Source: a virus
DNA: 49,006 bases
Strand: one strand, 5' to 3'
Virus record (IMG/VR): IMGVR_UViG_3300048778_000111
Span: 1 to 49,006 of that record
Shown here: in pieces, positions 1 to 6,960 of the stretch
How positions within the stretch are numbered: position 1 is the stretch's first letter
Layout of the letters: each line of letters begins with the position of its first letter
Notes under the pieces: model-generated
Told to the model about the DNA's origin: nothing
What the model saw: the letters and a program-made list of their open reading frames with translations, nothing else
The model's database searches: none
Program-made: the position numbers and the translations under genes

Positions 1-83
1 GCCGCTATTACCGCCTCTCGTGGCGATAGGTTGAAATAATGCTCTTGCCCCGGAAAGTATGGATTGACAACTTTGCTGTGCAT
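1..83 (-). CDS. Hypothetical protein, 5' end only (runs off left edge)
   Basis: Only the first 27 codons are inside the window (begins MHSKVVNPYFPG). The ATG at 83 is chosen because it follows GAAAGGATC at normal ribosome-binding distance and lies 18 nt downstream of structured leader copy A. It is the last visible gene of the leftward operon. I do not recognise it. Confidence 0.6.
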   Translation of the reverse strand, partial: MHSKVVNPYFPGQEHYFNLSPREAVIA

Positions 84-100
84 TTTTGATCCTTTCCGCT

Positions 101-162
101 CTCTTGCCATAGCCTTAGCTACTGAGATCCGTTCCTGTATTCCGGTCAACGGGCCGGTACGT
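101..162 (-). promoter_or_regulatory. Structured leader RNA element, copy A
   Basis: Read on the minus strand this has a CCGG/CCGG hairpin, a conserved ACAGGAACG stretch, then a hairpin TAGC-TAAG-GCTA enclosed by TCTC/GAGA, with conserved TGGCAA on the 3' side. It ends 18 nt before the start codon at 83. Copies at 845 and 1605 keep the loops and change both sides of each stem together. A translational regulator or protein-binding leader is inferred. Confidence 0.7.
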
Positions 163-163
163 T

Positions 164-178
164 GTCCAAATAATGGAC
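164..178. repeat. Dispersed 15-bp palindrome (GTCCAAATAATGGAC)
   Basis: One of 28 copies in the window. Its last base is the first base of CTA, the complement of the stop codon of the leftward gene at 178-828. Confidence 0.85.
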
Positions 179-828
179 TATTCCACCCCGTCCGCGACCT
201 TGCGTTCTGCTTCCAGAATGGCCCGCCCGTCCGCGTCCAAAGCATCCCAAAGCATGGAATCAATTTGACCATTACCAGAAGCGGATTCCATGATCGCCCA
301 TGCCGCAAGGTCAGACGGCTCGAAGGATTGATAGAAAACGGATTCGATCAAAGTTCCAATTTGGTTTGCGTCCCACTCCAGCGGGTTTTTCGGCCACGCC
401 GCGAGGGAATTGTCGTAGAAGGACATAAACCCGTCATAGGAGGTGAACTTTTCATGAATCTGCCCGTCCAGTTGCGCTTTCGCCGCCGGATGGCCTGTTG
501 CCAACTTGTACAAAGCTTTGACCGCGCGCTGTGAGACTTCCACGAAAATTCGATCTGTTGCAAAGTTGTAGGCGCGCGGGGAATTCAGTTCCACGAACTT
601 CAGACGAATCGGAACCCCGGCCCCGTCCGAAAGCAAGTCGCAAAACGTATCGGCGTACCGTTTGGCATATTCTGTATGGACCTTAGTCCAGTCGATATGC
701 TCCCAGGAGTCGCCCGCAGAGGGAAGCGGGTCGCCGTTATTGTCTGAGAAAATCGACTCCAGTTCGTTGTCAAGCAAAGCAGAGTGGTCCGAATCGTAAA
801 AGCCGGTAAACGGAATAGTGGACTGCAT
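178..828 (-). CDS. Hypothetical phage protein (216 aa)
   Basis: An acidic soluble protein beginning MQSTIPFTGFYDSDHS with no membrane segment or motif I recognise. The mid-section (around residues 85-105) reads like an ordinary alpha/beta fold and the C-terminal half is helical and rich in Ala, Glu and Asp. The ATG at 828 has AGAGGAATACA upstream and lies 17 nt downstream of leader copy B. Function unknown; its place in the leftward operon suggests early or host-interaction functions. Confidence 0.8.
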   Translation of the reverse strand: MQSTIPFTGFYDSDHSALLDNELESIFSDNNGDPLPSAGDSWEHIDWTKVHTEYAKRYADTFCDLLSDGAGVPIRLKFVELNSPRAYNFATDRIFVEVSQRAVKALYKLATGHPAAKAQLDGQIHEKFTSYDGFMSFYDNSLAAWPKNPLEWDANQIGTLIESVFYQSFEPSDLAAWAIMESASGNGQIDSMLWDALDADGRAILEAERKVADGVE

Positions 829-844
829 TGTATTCCTCTCTTGA

Positions 845-905
845 CTCTTGCCAGCACCTTAGTGCCTGAGTCACGTTCCTGTTTGGCCGGTAACGTATCC
901 GGCCC
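845..905 (-). promoter_or_regulatory. Structured leader RNA element, copy B
   Basis: Minus strand: stem GGCCGG/CCGGCC with loop ATACGTTA, then AAACAGGAACG, then outer stem GACTC/GAGTC around hairpin GCAC-TAAG-GTGC and conserved TGGCAA. Loop ACGTT can pair with the downstream AACGT as a pseudoknot. It ends 17 nt before the start codon at 828. See copies A and C. Confidence 0.72.
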
Positions 906-929
906 CGGTAAAGTGCTAGCTGGACGGGT

Positions 930-1100
930 TTAGCTCCGAGAGCTGGCGCAAAGGTTCCCATCTTCATCATATTCCCATTCGTACTCTGTGCCGTCCTTGC
1001 TCCACGCCTGAATGGGTCTGTTTTCCAAGTCTCGAACCACTTTTTCATATCCCCGGCGGTCCACATCCTGATTCCAACGTTCCAATCCTTCGAGAGTCAT
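930..1100 (-). CDS. Hypothetical small protein (56 aa)
   Basis: Reads MTLEGLERWNQDVDRRG at the start and contains an acidic, aromatic segment (TEYEWEYDEDGN) near the C-terminus. Start ATG at 1100 and TAA at 930-932. It is a short, highly charged soluble protein. The following gene starts after a spacer that contains leader copy B. Not recognised. Confidence 0.6.
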   Translation of the reverse strand: MTLEGLERWNQDVDRRGYEKVVRDLENRPIQAWSKDGTEYEWEYDEDGNLCASSRS

Positions 1101-1138
1101 TGATTCCCTTCCGACTGCGCCATGAGGCTGTTTGGTTT

Positions 1139-1153
1139 GTCCATTATTCGGAC
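1139..1153. repeat. Dispersed palindrome (GTCCATTATTCGGAC)
   Basis: The last base begins CTA, the complement of the stop codon of the leftward gene at 1153-1404. This is the same arrangement as at 164-178, so two leftward genes end exactly at a copy of the repeat. Confidence 0.85.
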
Positions 1154-1404
1154 TAAACGAACGGTATACCCTGCGCCTTTTGGAGCCAATACCCTGTTGA
1201 CCCGTATACTAGGTCTGAGAATCGGGGTTTTTTGCCCCTATTCTCTGGCAAGCCTAGCAGCAGGCGGAGGTCTGAGTCACTTGCCGAGCGGGTGGTATTT
1301 TCGTACCGGAACTTGCGTATTGCAAACCCGAGTGTTCTTTCCCGCTCATATTTGCTGTAGAGACCATGAATTAGTCGCGCGCGCGCCATATTTCGCTTCG
1401 CCAT
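1153..1404 (-). CDS. Hypothetical basic protein (83 aa)
   Basis: Strongly basic, Arg-rich protein (begins MAKRNMARARLIHGL, with LRLLLGLPENRGKKPR in the middle). Its start ATG at 1404 follows AGGGGGATTC, and the stop of the upstream gene at 1414 is only 9 nt away, so the two are co-transcribed. The charge suggests nucleic-acid contact but no fold is recognised. Confidence 0.65.
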   Translation of the reverse strand: MAKRNMARARLIHGLYSKYERERTLGFAIRKFRYENTTRSASDSDLRLLLGLPENRGKKPRFSDLVYGSTGYWLQKAQGIPFV

Positions 1405-1413
1405 TGAATCCCC

Positions 1414-1587
1414 CTAGTACCCTAGAAAAGCCTTGACCACTTTCAAACTCGGGCGCATCCGTATCCAATCATCATGCACGTACCCAGCTATGTCCGAGTA
1501 GCTGCTAAGGGCGAAAATGTATCCGCCGCGCATATAGGCTTTTACTCCGTGCTCAATGAGCATATTGACCAGTTGAGTGTGAATCAT
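1414..1587 (-). CDS. Hypothetical small protein (57 aa)
   Basis: The start is taken at ATG 1587 (MIHTQLVNML) because AGAGGAAAC sits just upstream; the longer GTG start at 1614 would run into leader copy C. A helical N-terminal half is followed by an aromatic, Gly/Tyr-rich centre. First gene of a pair with 1153-1404. Function unknown. Confidence 0.65.
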   Translation of the reverse strand: MIHTQLVNMLIEHGVKAYMRGGYIFALSSYSDIAGYVHDDWIRMRPSLKVVKAFLGY

Positions 1588-1604
1588 GTTTCCTCTTTTC
1601 TGCG

Positions 1605-1667
1605 CTCTTGCCACGTCCTTAGACGCTGTGCGCCGTTACTGTATGCCCGGTAACCGTCCGGGCCGGT
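1605..1667 (-). promoter_or_regulatory. Structured leader RNA element, copy C
   Basis: Minus strand: stem GCCCGG/CCGGGC, then ATACAGTAACG, then an outer stem of GCGCAC with GAGCGC (one A.A mismatch) around hairpin CGTC-TAAG-GACG and conserved TGGCAA. It ends 18 nt before the start codon at 1587. Compared with copies A and B the stems differ but remain paired. Confidence 0.72.
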
Positions 1668-1681
1668 TGCGCCGTGAGACT

Positions 1682-1882
1682 TTAGCTAAAAAGGCAAAGT
1701 ACGGCCAACACTATCACGGCGAGAGCTATCCATCCGAATGGATGCCGCGCCCGTTTGCTGATATTCCGTGCGCCCGGCTTGAGTACCAGAGCATTAGGAT
1801 ACTCTTCCCTGTTCTGGTATTCTGACCATGCAGAGTTTACTATGTCCGCCCGGCCGCGCCATGCTGCCTGTTTAAGTGTCAT
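1682..1882 (-). CDS. Small C-tail-anchored membrane protein (66 aa)
   Basis: The first 45 residues are hydrophilic and the last 20 (from about HPFGWIALAVIV) form one clear membrane helix that ends the protein, a tail-anchored layout. ATG at 1882 follows GGATGAA and lies 2 bp from the stop of the preceding gene. A phage protein acting at the host inner membrane is plausible, but no family is recognised. Confidence 0.65.
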   Translation of the reverse strand: MTLKQAAWRGRADIVNSAWSEYQNREEYPNALVLKPGARNISKRARHPFGWIALAVIVLAVLCLFS

Positions 1883-1883
1883 T

Positions 1884-2258
1884 TCATCCTACTTTCTGTA
1901 CCTGTACAGGTACAAACACTTTGACTACATTTTGAGCATAGTACCCAACAAACCCGCTGTCAAGTACTAATTTTTCGAATTCGTACCGTGCGTTATTCTC
2001 TGTTTGTCTGGCCGTCGATTGCGCCGTGAGGATTAAACCCAAAGGGTCAGAATCGAGATTGTAGAGTGTTTCCGAGTCCAGTTCGGCGGTGTACCGGGTC
2101 CGATTCGCTTGCACAGCGGGCTCCCGGTATCCCGGTAAACCAAAGTATGTACCTTTTACCTGTGCGCGGTCCCGTTCAGCTCCGCGCACTCCAGTACCGG
2201 CAAACTCGGGTAGAGTGGCCGTTAAATCGGCTTGCTTGCTCCAGTGATTGACTATCAT
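1884..2258 (-). CDS. Hypothetical protein (124 aa)
   Basis: The start ATG at 2258 overlaps the upstream gene's TGA as ATGA and has GAGGAAACGCGGA upstream, so it is translationally coupled. The sequence is soluble, with a central TYFGLPGYREP segment and a basic/hydrophobic C-terminus (VVKVFVPVQVQKVG). A longer start at 2285 inside the upstream gene is less likely. Function unknown. Confidence 0.7.
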   Translation of the reverse strand: MIVNHWSKQADLTATLPEFAGTGVRGAERDRAQVKGTYFGLPGYREPAVQANRTRYTAELDSETLYNLDSDPLGLILTAQSTARQTENNARYEFEKLVLDSGFVGYYAQNVVKVFVPVQVQKVG

Positions 2259-2899
2259 TCCGCGTTTCCTCTCGCATGTACCCATAGCGCCGCTTGCAAA
2301 TCTCTTGGACTAATGCCTAGCCTTGACGCTGCAATCTGAAAAGCCTGTTCTAAGCTGTCATAGTCATGGCCCGGTTTAGGTGCGGATTCATCCTTGCCGT
2401 CAGTCGCAATACGCTTGCTCCACACGTCGATAGTGACCGCGTGTTCATCCCCTGTGATATTCCGAAAGAATCGGCACGTCTTAGGACCGTTGAGAATGAC
2501 CAGTATTTGCGCACTGGTAGGATTCTCAAGCTGTAGAATCCGCCATGCCTTGTCAACCCTATTCCACGTTGAGACGCTCGGCGGATACTCGGAATTACCA
2601 AGCCAAGCCGTGCAAACACGTTCCGCATACAGTTTGTTGTGTTTCCAATCCGTTCTTGGAGACAATGCTGCTAGTACTCCCGCACCCACTAGCACGTTAG
2701 GATGAATTGCGCGCGCTGTAGACTGTGCCCGGTCATACCACGCGATACCGGCCCGCAAGTCTTTCAGCGATACATCGGCATATGCTCTAGTGATAGCAGC
2801 GATATACTTTCCACGCCTGCCGTGATACTTCAAGAAAACCCGATTGTAAACCCGAGTGGTTTTCTTGCCGTGATCATAGCTCGGAGTTAGTTCAAACAT
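2255..2899 (-). CDS. Conserved phage protein, DUF7178-like (214 aa)
   Basis: Contains GVLAALSPRTDWKHN, then NGPKTCRFFRNITGD and VTIDVWSKR, the motif order I associate with a widespread actinophage and soil-phage family of unknown function sometimes labelled DUF7178. The pattern resembles helix-hairpin-helix DNA glycosylase folds, but no catalytic residue is certain. ATG at 2899 is preferred over GTG 2908 because AGGTGG lies at the right distance. The family name is from memory and should be treated as tentative. Confidence 0.65.
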   Translation of the reverse strand: MFELTPSYDHGKKTTRVYNRVFLKYHGRRGKYIAAITRAYADVSLKDLRAGIAWYDRAQSTARAIHPNVLVGAGVLAALSPRTDWKHNKLYAERVCTAWLGNSEYPPSVSTWNRVDKAWRILQLENPTSAQILVILNGPKTCRFFRNITGDEHAVTIDVWSKRIATDGKDESAPKPGHDYDSLEQAFQIAASRLGISPRDLQAALWVHARGNAE

Positions 2900-2913
2900 G
2901 GTATCCACCTATC

Positions 2914-2963
2914 GTATCGGCTTGAAACGATACCGCCGCATTAAAGGCACGTTGTATTGTGCC
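2914..2963 (-). promoter_or_regulatory. Two leader hairpins upstream of the 2899 start
   Basis: On the minus strand a GGCAC/GTGCC hairpin (2946-2963) is followed by a GTATCG/CGATAC hairpin (2914-2933) that ends next to the AGGTGG ribosome binding site. They may modulate translation. They are not copies of the A/B/C leader. Confidence 0.45.
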
Positions 2964-2977
2964 TCACTCTGCGAGTT

Positions 2978-2992
2978 GTCCGGATAATGGAT
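2978..2992. repeat. Dispersed palindrome, imperfect (GTCCGGATAATGGAT)
   Basis: Lies between two leftward genes, about 80 nt upstream of the 2899 start. The last base departs from the GGAC arm. Confidence 0.75.
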
Positions 2993-3001
2993 ACGTTTTG
3001 A

Positions 3002-3352
3002 CTAGACGGGATTACCGTTACGGGTAAGGCGCGCGCCGTCAATCCACGAAAAGATACCCGGCACTTTGAGTTTGTGCGCGACCCAAACGGTATTGGGTGC
3101 TGCGTCAATAAACCCGTGGACGGAGGGAAGCTCCAGAATGAGAACGGATTCCTGTTGATTTTCCCAACGAATGACGCGCGCGATATTCTCCACCGTTCCG
3201 CGCGGAACGTCCACTAGATCAATTGCTAGTGAGTTTTCGCGCTGGCCCTTCCATGCGCCGATTGACGGCGTAACGGTATACCCGTCGACGTATCGGTCGA
3301 GTATGGCGAAAATGCCGTCTCTGTTCACATCCTCTGTCAGAATCCTGTACAT
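3002..3352 (-). CDS. Hypothetical protein (116 aa)
   Basis: Alternating hydrophobic and charged segments suggest a small alpha/beta protein. Start ATG 3352 has GGGGGAGT directly upstream. It belongs to the leftward operon between the 57-aa gene and the DUF7178-like gene. I do not recognise a family. Confidence 0.7.
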   Translation of the reverse strand: MYRILTEDVNRDGIFAILDRYVDGYTVTPSIGAWKGQRENSLAIDLVDVPRGTVENIARVIRWENQQESVLILELPSVHGFIDAAPNTVWVAHKLKVPGIFSWIDGARLTRNGNPV

Positions 3353-3486
3353 TTTACTCCCCCATTCGTGAATTGGTTATGCAGTACGTTTGTTAAGCCA
3401 TTCATAATACAAGGCTACACGCGTATACTCCGCTGTGATTCTTTCCGCTGCTACGTCACACGGTCTGGCCCGCGCCTTGCAGCTTT

Positions 3487-3660
3487 CTACCTGTCAGACT
3501 TGAGACTGACCATTGACGCGTCTACGGTGATCGTCGCCCGGATGCTATCCACTTCCACCTGAACCCCGTCCCCAAACACATCCACAATGGTTGCGTCACT
3601 TGCCACACGTCCCCATTCTTCCGAGTCAGTGTTGACGTGTACTCTGTCCCCAATTTTCAT
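3487..3660 (-). CDS. Small beta-rich protein (57 aa), possible -1 extension
   Basis: Begins MKIGDRVHVNTDSEEWG and continues with alternating Val and charged residues, like a small SH3- or KOW-type barrel. GAGAGGGG lies upstream of ATG 3660. The -1 frame downstream of its stop stays open to the TAA at about 3376 with protein-like composition (ending YYEWLNKRTA) but has no good start codon, so a frameshift extension or a decayed neighbour is possible. Confidence 0.6.
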   Translation of the reverse strand: MKIGDRVHVNTDSEEWGRVASDATIVDVFGDGVQVEVDSIRATITVDASMVSLKSDR

Positions 3661-3672
3661 GGCTAACCCCTC

Positions 3673-3777
3673 TCATCCAATCAGGTTGATTACTGCCAGT
3701 GTAAATGCCACCAGCCGGGAGTATTGCAGGTTCCGGGCCACATTGTATCCGTCCACGATCCACCCGAAAACACTCAC
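3673..3777 (-). CDS. Tiny membrane protein (34 aa)
   Basis: A GTG start at 3777 overlaps the upstream stop (GTGA). The second half (LVAFTLAVINLIG) is a single hydrophobic helix. Gene spacing fits the tight leftward operon. An even smaller ATG reading frame of 9 codons (3774-3803) lies just before it and may be only a coupling peptide. Confidence 0.45.
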   Translation of the reverse strand: MSVFGWIVDGYNVARNLQYSRLVAFTLAVINLIG

Positions 3778-3802
3778 GCTGCTACCGCTATGTTGTCAGT
3801 CA

Positions 3803-3880
3803 TTACGCCTCCAATCCTTGATTCTTCAGTTCCACAAAGAAAGCGGATGCTGTGTGTTGCCTGTATTCCGCGTTCGTCAT
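3803..3880 (-). CDS. Leader-proximal small peptide (25 aa)
   Basis: First open reading frame after the leftward promoter: MTNAEYRQHTASAFFVELK onward, ending TAATG with the next ATG. A GAGG motif lies upstream. Size and position suggest a small regulator or a leader peptide, but this rests on position only. Confidence 0.45.
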   Translation of the reverse strand: MTNAEYRQHTASAFFVELKNQGLEA

Positions 3881-3908
3881 AATCAAACCTCAAGTAAAGC
3901 GTGAAACA

Positions 3909-3937
3909 ACTATGACCGATTCCGAAAACCACGTCAA
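3909..3937 (-). promoter_or_regulatory. Leftward sigma70-type promoter
   Basis: Minus strand TTGACG, 17-bp spacer, CATAGT, followed by the start of the leftward operon. It is the only good leftward promoter seen and explains the whole 1-3880 block. A palindrome copy lies about 75 bp upstream (4011-4025). Confidence 0.7.
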
Positions 3938-4245
3938 GCGTTATTTTCGTCTAGGCTGTGGAAAAGTGACTCATCGTCAATAAAGACGCGGTGAATAATT
4001 TTCTCAAGCTGTCCGGATAATGGACTACTGAGCCAAACGGCTGCACGTTAGCATTAGACCTAATAGTGGGAAACAATCCGCATCTTATCAGGGGGAGCAT
4101 ACCAGCCGCGTCTAATCACGCTCTCACGCATCATGGGCCAGCCCGCAACAGGCTAAACTCCCCCTGTAAACCACTCCAGCTAGCAAGATACCTATAGGTA
4201 ATCCCTCACCAGCTCTGGCCCCTCGCTCTCAGAACGTCTAATCCA
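3938..4245. other. Non-coding divergent control region, left half
   Basis: No convincing gene. It contains the leftward promoter upstream region and one palindrome copy (4011-4025). The remainder shows no repeat or structure I can support. Confidence 0.5.
4011..4025. repeat. Dispersed palindrome (GTCCGGATAATGGAC)
   Basis: Located between the divergent leftward and rightward transcription units, upstream of the leftward promoter. Confidence 0.85.
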
Positions 4246-4440
4246 ATGCCAATTACCCAAACACAACGCGCTGAGATAATCCTCACTAGAATCATAGAGA
4301 GCGATACGTCTACCGTTGATCAGATACTAGAGGCAACTAGGCAGTTGCTGGCATTTAAACGGGTTAGGGCCCGGCCAAGAGCAAAGCGTAAAGCCAAACT
4401 GCCGGATTCTAGGCCGCTGTCTGTACTCGGGAGTAAGTAG
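4246..4440 (+). CDS. Small basic protein (64 aa)
   Basis: An N-terminal amphipathic helix (about residues 5-37) is followed by a strongly basic tail (RARPRAKRKAKLP). That layout would suit a DNA-binding regulator at the divergent control region. The ribosome binding site is weak, so the start is uncertain and the gene could be spurious. Confidence 0.4.
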   Translation: MPITQTQRAEIILTRIIESDTSTVDQILEATRQLLAFKRVRARPRAKRKAKLPDSRPLSVLGSK

Positions 4441-4461
4441 GGCGGGGTAAGTAGGGCGGGG
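4434..4461 (+). repeat. Tandem 14-bp repeat (TAAGTAGGGCGGGG twice)
   Basis: Two perfect copies, the first of which includes the stop codon of the 64-aa gene. Possibly a small duplication or a pair of binding sites. Confidence 0.6.
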
Positions 4462-4608
4462 TTACATGGACATACCTTTTACTGTGCGGCACACAGTATC
4501 CGAGCGGGCGAACGGCCGATAAACCCTGTTTGACATCTACAGATTGCAATCGACCATTTGTTATCAATCACTTACAGACAGAGTGTGACAATATGGCGAC
4601 AATAGTTA

Positions 4609-4636
4609 TTGATAGCCGCTCAGGGGGTGGTATGAT
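4609..4636 (+). promoter_or_regulatory. Rightward promoter
   Basis: TTGATA, 16-bp spacer, TATGAT, with GTGG immediately before the -10 as in the other promoters of this window. It faces the lysis and HExxH genes. Confidence 0.6.
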
Positions 4637-4768
4637 ACAGAGCGAGAGTTGAGTGTAAGCTACTGAAAACACTTAGGATAGACAGGGGTCCCTAGAAAGA
4701 GTTTGACTAGCCCCCGGCCCTACCCCCTTGGCCATGCCGTGGGGAGGCTACGTGACCTAGCAACACTC

Positions 4769-4808
4769 CTCTCCTTTTTAAGGGGTCCCAAAAGGGTACC
4801 AAGGAGAG
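4769..4808. other. Hairpin CTCTCCTT/AAGGAGAG
   Basis: A perfect 8-bp inverted repeat encloses 24 nt that can pair further (GGTCCC with GGGTACC). No T-run follows, so it is not a classical terminator. Confidence 0.6.
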
Positions 4809-4832
4809 GAAAATACGGTTTTATCAAAAATC

Positions 4833-4850
4833 GTTTACTAATCAGTAAAC
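4833..4850. promoter_or_regulatory. Palindrome GTTTACT-AATC-AGTAAAC
   Basis: A perfect 7-bp inverted repeat with a 4-bp centre. Operator-like, placed 130 bp before the first rightward gene of the lysis region. Confidence 0.5.
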
Positions 4851-4981
4851 CTCACTTTGTTTAGAATCAACAACTTAGTTAACCCTCTCCACCGTGTGGA
4901 TAAAACGAAATATATAGCAAAATGTTGTTTATTTAATTACTCCCGTATTTAAGTAGTAAACAGTTTTGAACAGGAGGAACC

Positions 4982-5281
4982 ATGAAGACGATTCTAGGAA
5001 CCGCCGGTGTGGTTCTCATCCTCTGCTTAGGCGGGTTTGGGTATTGGGGCCGGCGGCAGGACATAGCGGATTTGAAAGTACAGATCGTACTCCTCGAAAA
5101 CCAAGAACGCCAAACCCAATCCAACCTCGACCGGGAAACTAAAAACGAAACTAAAAACCTTTCCGTAGAGAGACGCACCAACCAGAAACTAGAGAAGGCT
5201 GTCTACTATATCATCCAGGCTTTGACAGCAACAAGTCCGGTACCGGATGCCGCGCCGTCCTCTCTTCGGAGTAGTCGATGA
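4982..5281 (+). CDS. Membrane-anchored coiled-coil protein, spanin- or holin-like (99 aa)
   Basis: Residues about 3-22 (ILGTAGVVLILCLGGFGYWG) form one N-terminal membrane helix, followed by a long heptad-like helix rich in Glu, Gln, Asn and Arg. This is the layout of Rz-type inner-membrane spanins. It has a strong GGAGG site and its stop overlaps the lysozyme start at 5278, which supports a lysis role. A tail or regulatory membrane protein cannot be excluded. Confidence 0.6.
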   Translation: MKTILGTAGVVLILCLGGFGYWGRRQDIADLKVQIVLLENQERQTQSNLDRETKNETKNLSVERRTNQKLEKAVYYIIQALTATSPVPDAAPSSLRSSR

Positions 5282-5733
5282 ATACCTCTGCAACCGCTGC
5301 CAAGCAGATCGCCGAGTTTGAGGGTATTCGTCTAACCCCGTACAACGATCTCTCGGGGAATGCTACTGTTGGGGTTGGTCATCTGATTCATAGGGGACCC
5401 TTGAATGGTACCGAAGAACCGGAGACGGAAGAACAGGCTATCCGGGATTTTGAGTCTGACCTGATATCCAAAGCCGAGGTCTTCGTTTCCCGTATCCGAG
5501 TACCCTTGAACCAGAACCAGTTCGACGCTTTAGTATCCTTCTGTTATAATCTGGGTTGCGGAACTCTCCTGAATCTAGTGTCCGAAACTGGACTCAATCA
5601 AGGAAAGTACGAAGCTGTTCCCCCCGAGATTCTGAAGTACAACAAATCCCATGTCAACGGAGTATTGGTTCCTGTTTCGGGGTTGACCCGCCGTCGGCAG
5701 TGGGAAGCCGAGTTATTTTCGAAGGCCGTCTAA
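5278..5733 (+). CDS. Endolysin, T4-type lysozyme (GH24)
   Basis: Cleaves the MurNAc-GlcNAc bond of peptidoglycan at the end of infection. Catalytic residues are visible as E15 (FEG), D24 (YND) and T30, with the same 9- and 6-residue spacing as Glu11, Asp20 and Thr26 of T4 lysozyme; VGVGH and the later LNQNQFDALVSFCYNLG are typical of the family. At 151 aa it is a normal length with no signal peptide, so it needs a holin. It overlaps the upstream coiled-coil gene and shares TAATG with the gene after it. Confidence 0.92.
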   Translation: MNTSATAAKQIAEFEGIRLTPYNDLSGNATVGVGHLIHRGPLNGTEEPETEEQAIRDFESDLISKAEVFVSRIRVPLNQNQFDALVSFCYNLGCGTLLNLVSETGLNQGKYEAVPPEILKYNKSHVNGVLVPVSGLTRRRQWEAELFSKAV

Positions 5734-6050
5734 TGGTTATTCCCCACACGATCAAGGTCGGGCCACACGTCTACTCAGTTGTCCGAAAGACAGGGGAAGA
5801 GATGCCCGAGGCTTTGGGCGATACGGACTTCGACGCGAATGAAATCCGGATTCGGAAGAATATGAGGAAGACCAAATCGCAGGAGATCGTTCTTCACGAA
5901 CTTCTTCATGCCTGTACATATCCTTCATTCACCGGAGCGTACGAAGGGGAAGAGAAGTTGATGACCGAAGAGTTCGTCAACGCCGTCGCTCCTGTTCTGC
6001 TCCAAGTCCTAAAGGACAATCCTAAATTGGTGGAGTACCTGTGTGGCTGA
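5733..6050 (+). CDS. Small HExxH protein, putative zinc metallopeptidase (105 aa)
   Basis: Residues 55-59 read HELLH, a zinc-binding metallopeptidase signature, in a small protein without a signal peptide. The ATG overlaps the lysozyme stop (TAATG), so it is coupled to it. The next gene is another HExxH protein. Such small phage proteins are often annotated as SprT- or ImmA-like; the substrate is unknown. Confidence 0.7.
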   Translation: MVIPHTIKVGPHVYSVVRKTGEEMPEALGDTDFDANEIRIRKNMRKTKSQEIVLHELLHACTYPSFTGAYEGEEKLMTEEFVNAVAPVLLQVLKDNPKLVEYLCG

Positions 6051-6393
6051 AACTACAAAATGGACACCTAAACAATTATACCTGTTACTGAATGCCCGGT
6101 ACTTCCGAGGAGCGCTTCCCAATATTCCTGTTGTCTGGAGCAAGGATTCGCACAAAGGAGTCCGGAAGCATACGATGGGGTCAACTTGGTTTGATTCGGA
6201 AACGAAACTTCCAAAACGTATTACCCTCAACCCTGAGTACAAGACAGCGTTCTCTTTGTGGGCGGCTACGTTGCTCCACGAGATGTGCCATGTACAACAA
6301 TGGAAAGTTCCTGAAAAGCAAATGCACGGACGGAAGTTCCAGAAACGAATGAAGCAGTTGGCGGCAAGAGGGGCCTTCTGTGGACTGTGGTAA
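6043..6393 (+). CDS. SprT-like zinc metallopeptidase-domain protein (116 aa)
   Basis: A GTG start at 6043 overlaps the previous gene. LLHEMCHVQQWK (residues 77-88) and HGRKFQKRM (95-103) match the SprT pattern of HExxH followed by a third ligand His in HGxxF. SprT/Spartan proteins act on DNA-protein crosslinks in eukaryotes, and phage homologues are of unknown role. It follows another HExxH gene, so the pair may act together. Confidence 0.8.
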   Translation: MAETTKWTPKQLYLLLNARYFRGALPNIPVVWSKDSHKGVRKHTMGSTWFDSETKLPKRITLNPEYKTAFSLWAATLLHEMCHVQQWKVPEKQMHGRKFQKRMKQLAARGAFCGLW

Positions 6394-6405
6394 AATAAAA
6401 CGGTA

Positions 6406-6419
6406 GTCCAGTAATGGAC
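6406..6419. repeat. Dispersed palindrome, 14-bp form (GTCCAGTAATGGAC)
   Basis: Central base pair missing relative to the 15-bp form; arms intact. It sits in the gap before the 6472 gene. Confidence 0.75.
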
Positions 6420-6471
6420 ACATTGAACTGATGTAGAGTAACAACGACCACTACGCGGCGGAAGGAAAACA

Positions 6472-6957
6472 ATGCAAATAGGAAAAGGTAAGCAAGGCGT
6501 AATTGTCTCTGAGTACGGAGACGACGGTAGCGGGTTTCTCGGAAGCATCTCTCCGACAGTAGACAAGTCTCAGTGGATCATGTGGTTTGATTCTAAAGGA
6601 GATGCGGTTCTCTACACGGAACGAGAAGACAACGGGGCCGTAGTCGGGGAACCAATCCGTTTGAAAGCACGAGGCCGAGTCCGGAGAACGACAGGAGCAC
6701 CCCAAGCGTCCATTACTGGAAACATGGAGATAGGCCGGGCGACGATCTGGGGCGAAGAGTACCTCACCCTGAAGGTCGATAAAAATGGTGGAACTTTGAA
6801 GCATGTCTGGCCGGACGGAGAAGTCAGCGATATTATATTTGGAAAAGAAGGGGATGGACACGATTATGATGGCCGAGACCCCGAACAGTGCGTGAACCTT
6901 GAGGGCAGAACACAAACAATCATTCTGGTCAATCGTGTAGACAGACCAGAAAAATAA
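6472..6957 (+). CDS. Hypothetical beta-rich protein (161 aa)
   Basis: Strands rich in Val, Tyr and Trp alternate with Gly/Asp turns throughout (for example WIMWFDSKGDAVLYTE and YLTLKVDKNGG), suggesting a small beta fold. GGAAGGAAAACA precedes the ATG. Not recognised; it is the last gene before an independent promoter. Confidence 0.7.
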   Translation: MQIGKGKQGVIVSEYGDDGSGFLGSISPTVDKSQWIMWFDSKGDAVLYTEREDNGAVVGEPIRLKARGRVRRTTGAPQASITGNMEIGRATIWGEEYLTLKVDKNGGTLKHVWPDGEVSDIIFGKEGDGHDYDGRDPEQCVNLEGRTQTIILVNRVDRPEK

Positions 6958-6960
6958 TTA

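Larger units (their letters stand above)
4441..4981. other. Non-coding rightward control region
   Basis: 540 bp without a supported gene. It holds the tandem 14-mer, a promoter (4609-4636), a large hairpin (4769-4808), an 18-bp palindrome (4833-4850) and AT-rich DNA before the lysis genes. This mix is what one would expect of a transcription control region, and a replication origin is also possible. Confidence 0.5.
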
